The translations under genes were made by a program, and so were the position numbers. A model generated the notes under the pieces. The model ran no database searches. It had not been told where the DNA came from and saw only the letters and a program-made list of their open reading frames with translations. Source: Leptoclinus maculatus (taxonomy: Eukaryota > Chordata > Actinopteri > Perciformes > Stichaeidae). From it: a stretch of DNA of 64,000 nt. Below, piece after piece: positions 62,220 through 64,000 of the stretch (its first letter is position 1; each line of letters starts with the position of its first letter). Where the stretch lies: the NCBI GenBank assembly GCA_032191485.1, contig JAVDOI010000007.1, forward strand, positions 7,518,955 through 7,582,954. Reading direction: 5' to 3'.

Positions 62220-62480
62220 GACTTACTCCGTGAGTCGCGAGTCTGACTGAGATTCCCCCTGCGTTTTTTTACGCTTCAAGTCTATTTTTGCTAAGCGTAA
62301 TCTGCATAGACGGCTGTTTAAATCACACAAATATCCCGCTGTATATGTGCTTTGAACTTATTTAGCGTATCTATATATTGATTAAGACTCCCAGTCCATC
62401 AGTGATCTTGACTCAGGCAGATTCCCCTCACTCGCTACGGTCGGCGGGGAAATAAAATCAATACAAACACTGTAGATTTC
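62220..62480. promoter_or_regulatory. Weak candidate conserved element
   Basis: Repeat-free block with GCTAAGCGTAATCTGC, CTTATTTAGCG, TTGATTAAGAC and GGAAATAAAATC motifs. Balanced composition next to AT-rich DNA. This is inference only. Confidence 0.22.
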
Positions 62481-62634
62481 TTCCCATGGAGCCAACATGA
62501 ATACTGTTTTGGTTCAGTAAAAGTCTGCTGTCAGTCAGCCTGGTGAAGGATTAGCAGGAGCTGAGTGAACAGACGCTTGTGAACGATGGAGTCAGTGTGG
62601 GTTGGTTGACAGAACTCTGAATGAATTCCCAGGT

Positions 62635-62870
62635 ATTCAATTCAATTCAATTTTATTTGTAAAGCCCAGTATCACAAATCACAAATTTGCCTCCGAGGGC
62701 TTTGCAATATGTACAGCATACGACATCCTCTGTCCTTGGACCCTCACATTGGATGAGGAAGAAACTACCGCCAAAAAAACCTTATGACCGGGAAAAACAG
62801 GAAGAAACCTTTGGGCGAGCAACAGAGGAGGGATCCCTCTCCTAGGATGGGCAGAAGTACAATAGATGTC
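62635..62870 (+). repeat. Common teleost interspersed repeat
   Basis: It starts 'ttcaattcaattttatttgt', passes through 'cccagtatcacaaatcacaa' and 'ggaagaaacctttgggcgag', and ends near 'gggatccctctcctaggatg'. I recognise the order from many fish genomes. The class is uncertain. Confidence 0.75.
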
Positions 62871-63694
62871 ATGTCAGCCCTCACTTACATGTCTCAGAAC
62901 TCTTATGGTAACGTTAGCATGCTCATATGGCTCTAATCGACTGTAATCTTGTACTACTTGTTTAAAGTTCTTCACATAATTATCAGTAATGGTTGGGTTT
63001 CTTTGGCTGACAAGGTCAGATGTTGTTAATCTTGAGTTCCTTTAAGAAAACAAACATCCTGTATGTTTCTTCAGTTTTTGTTGGAGTCCATGCATTGGAA
63101 AAGTACTGGCACTGTTGTGATAGTGATACTCATGTTAGTGTGTGCATGTACTGTATGTGCGTGTTACACATGTGTTATAACAGTAAATCATTCCAATACA
63201 TTTAAGTAGACTAGAGGTTTTAATACTCACTGTGAGCACATCCCCCCACAACTCACCATTTTGCTTTCTTTTGTTCTACCTGCATTTCCTACCATTCACC
63301 CGTTTCATTTTTCCTTGGAAGCAGGCCGGCTGACAGCATGTGGCGACAGGAATGTGCACGGGAAGCATGAGCCCATTTCCACACTTGACCTTGTGGAAAC
63401 ATCTCCATCAATTGCTCTTCCCTCCCTCGGTACTTCTCTATTCTTTATCCCTTTACAATTTCACTTTGCTCACTTCCTCCAGTCCTGTCTTCTCTCTAAT
63501 TTTCACCACCTCTTTCATATCTTACATGCTGACACTCTCCTTCCTCACACCTTCCTCCTCCTCTCTTAGCTTCCCTCCTTCCTCTCGTCCCCCCCTCCAA
63601 GTGATGTAGGTGTGTTTTTATAAGAAGTGACAGAGTAAAGAGCTGTATAAAGGTTACCGAGGCTTTGTCTATGACACTGCCATATTACTTATCA

Positions 63695-63696
<2 letters not shown>
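62871..63696. other. Intergenic, nothing recognised
   Basis: Unique-looking DNA with a pyrimidine-rich stretch at 63400-63600. The 102-residue frame at 63261-63569 is a product of that composition. Confidence 0.4.
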
Positions 63697-63729
<33 letters not shown>

Positions 63730-63743
63730 ACACACACACACAC
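63697..63743. repeat. Compound (CT)n(CA)n microsatellite
   Basis: CT and CA dinucleotide arrays immediately before the second copy of the duplicated segment. Confidence 0.92.
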
Positions 63744-63942
63744 ACTGGTGTTTTCATAACTGAAATTGTGGGAACATGCATTTTTGTCCCTAAAAGTAAA
63801 GCGAGTCCCCACAGTGTGTGCAAACTGATTAAGGTCTCCTTGTGAACTTTGCTGCACCCTGGGACACCTAATAGAAGGACTGTGGGGGGATCTTGTTAAT
63901 TCCTGTGTGCCTCTCTCACATGTGTGCAACTGACAAGCAAAG
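63744..63942 (+). repeat. 199-bp duplicated segment, copy 2
   Basis: A direct repeat of 61093-61291 with scattered substitutions. The core 'caaactgattaaggtctcct' and 'ccctgggacacctaatagaa' are identical in both. Confidence 0.88.
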
Positions 63943-64000
63943 TAACATAAACGTTAACATTGGTAATGGTCATTATTGATGCAGATGCCAAATACCAAGA

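Overview
The window looks like nuclear DNA of a teleost fish, probably a percomorph. It has one intron-containing vertebrate gene, no bacterial-style coding density, long CA/TG microsatellites, hAT-type DNA transposon copies, a tRNA-derived SINE, L2-like and L1-like LINE fragments, one solo LTR and several interspersed repeat families that I recognise from fish genomes. Species cannot be fixed from the sequence.

The only gene I can support is a plus-strand cerebellin-1 gene (cbln1 or a fish co-orthologue). Three coding exons (1438-1695, 3046-3165, 19844-20041) join with phase-0, GT-AG introns into a complete 191-residue secreted C1q-domain protein. A GC-rich, CpG-rich promoter/5'UTR region with GATA and GA arrays lies upstream. 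Intron 1 is 1.35 kb. Intron 2 is 16.7 kb and holds three hAT-type non-autonomous elements, one decayed hAT transposase relic, microsatellites and several repeat-poor stretches that look like conserved non-coding DNA. Candidate poly(A) signals follow exon 3 up to about 22.1 kb.

From 22.1 kb to the end (about 42 kb) I find no believable protein-coding exon. It starts with a 0.9-kb pure pyrimidine tract with higher-order repetition (22457-23343). It continues with scattered interspersed repeats, then a repeat-poor block at 36.9-41.1 kb rich in TAAT-type homeodomain sites, the best candidate regulatory cluster. Next come a solo LTR with two internal minisatellites next to an L2-like LINE (42.5-43.9 kb), an L1-like reverse transcriptase fragment (48.4-48.6 kb), a tightly packed hAT/AT-repeat cluster (54.1-56.2 kb) and further dispersed repeats, including a 199-bp direct duplication, to the end.

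The likely biology is one synapse-organiser gene followed by a gene desert that may carry its long-range enhancers. I found no new protein system. The most useful leads are the candidate enhancer blocks, the two hAT elements with intact 8-bp target-site duplications, the LTR with frame-preserving minisatellites, and the higher-order pyrimidine repeat. Enhancer calls come from base composition and motif content only, because no alignment could be run.
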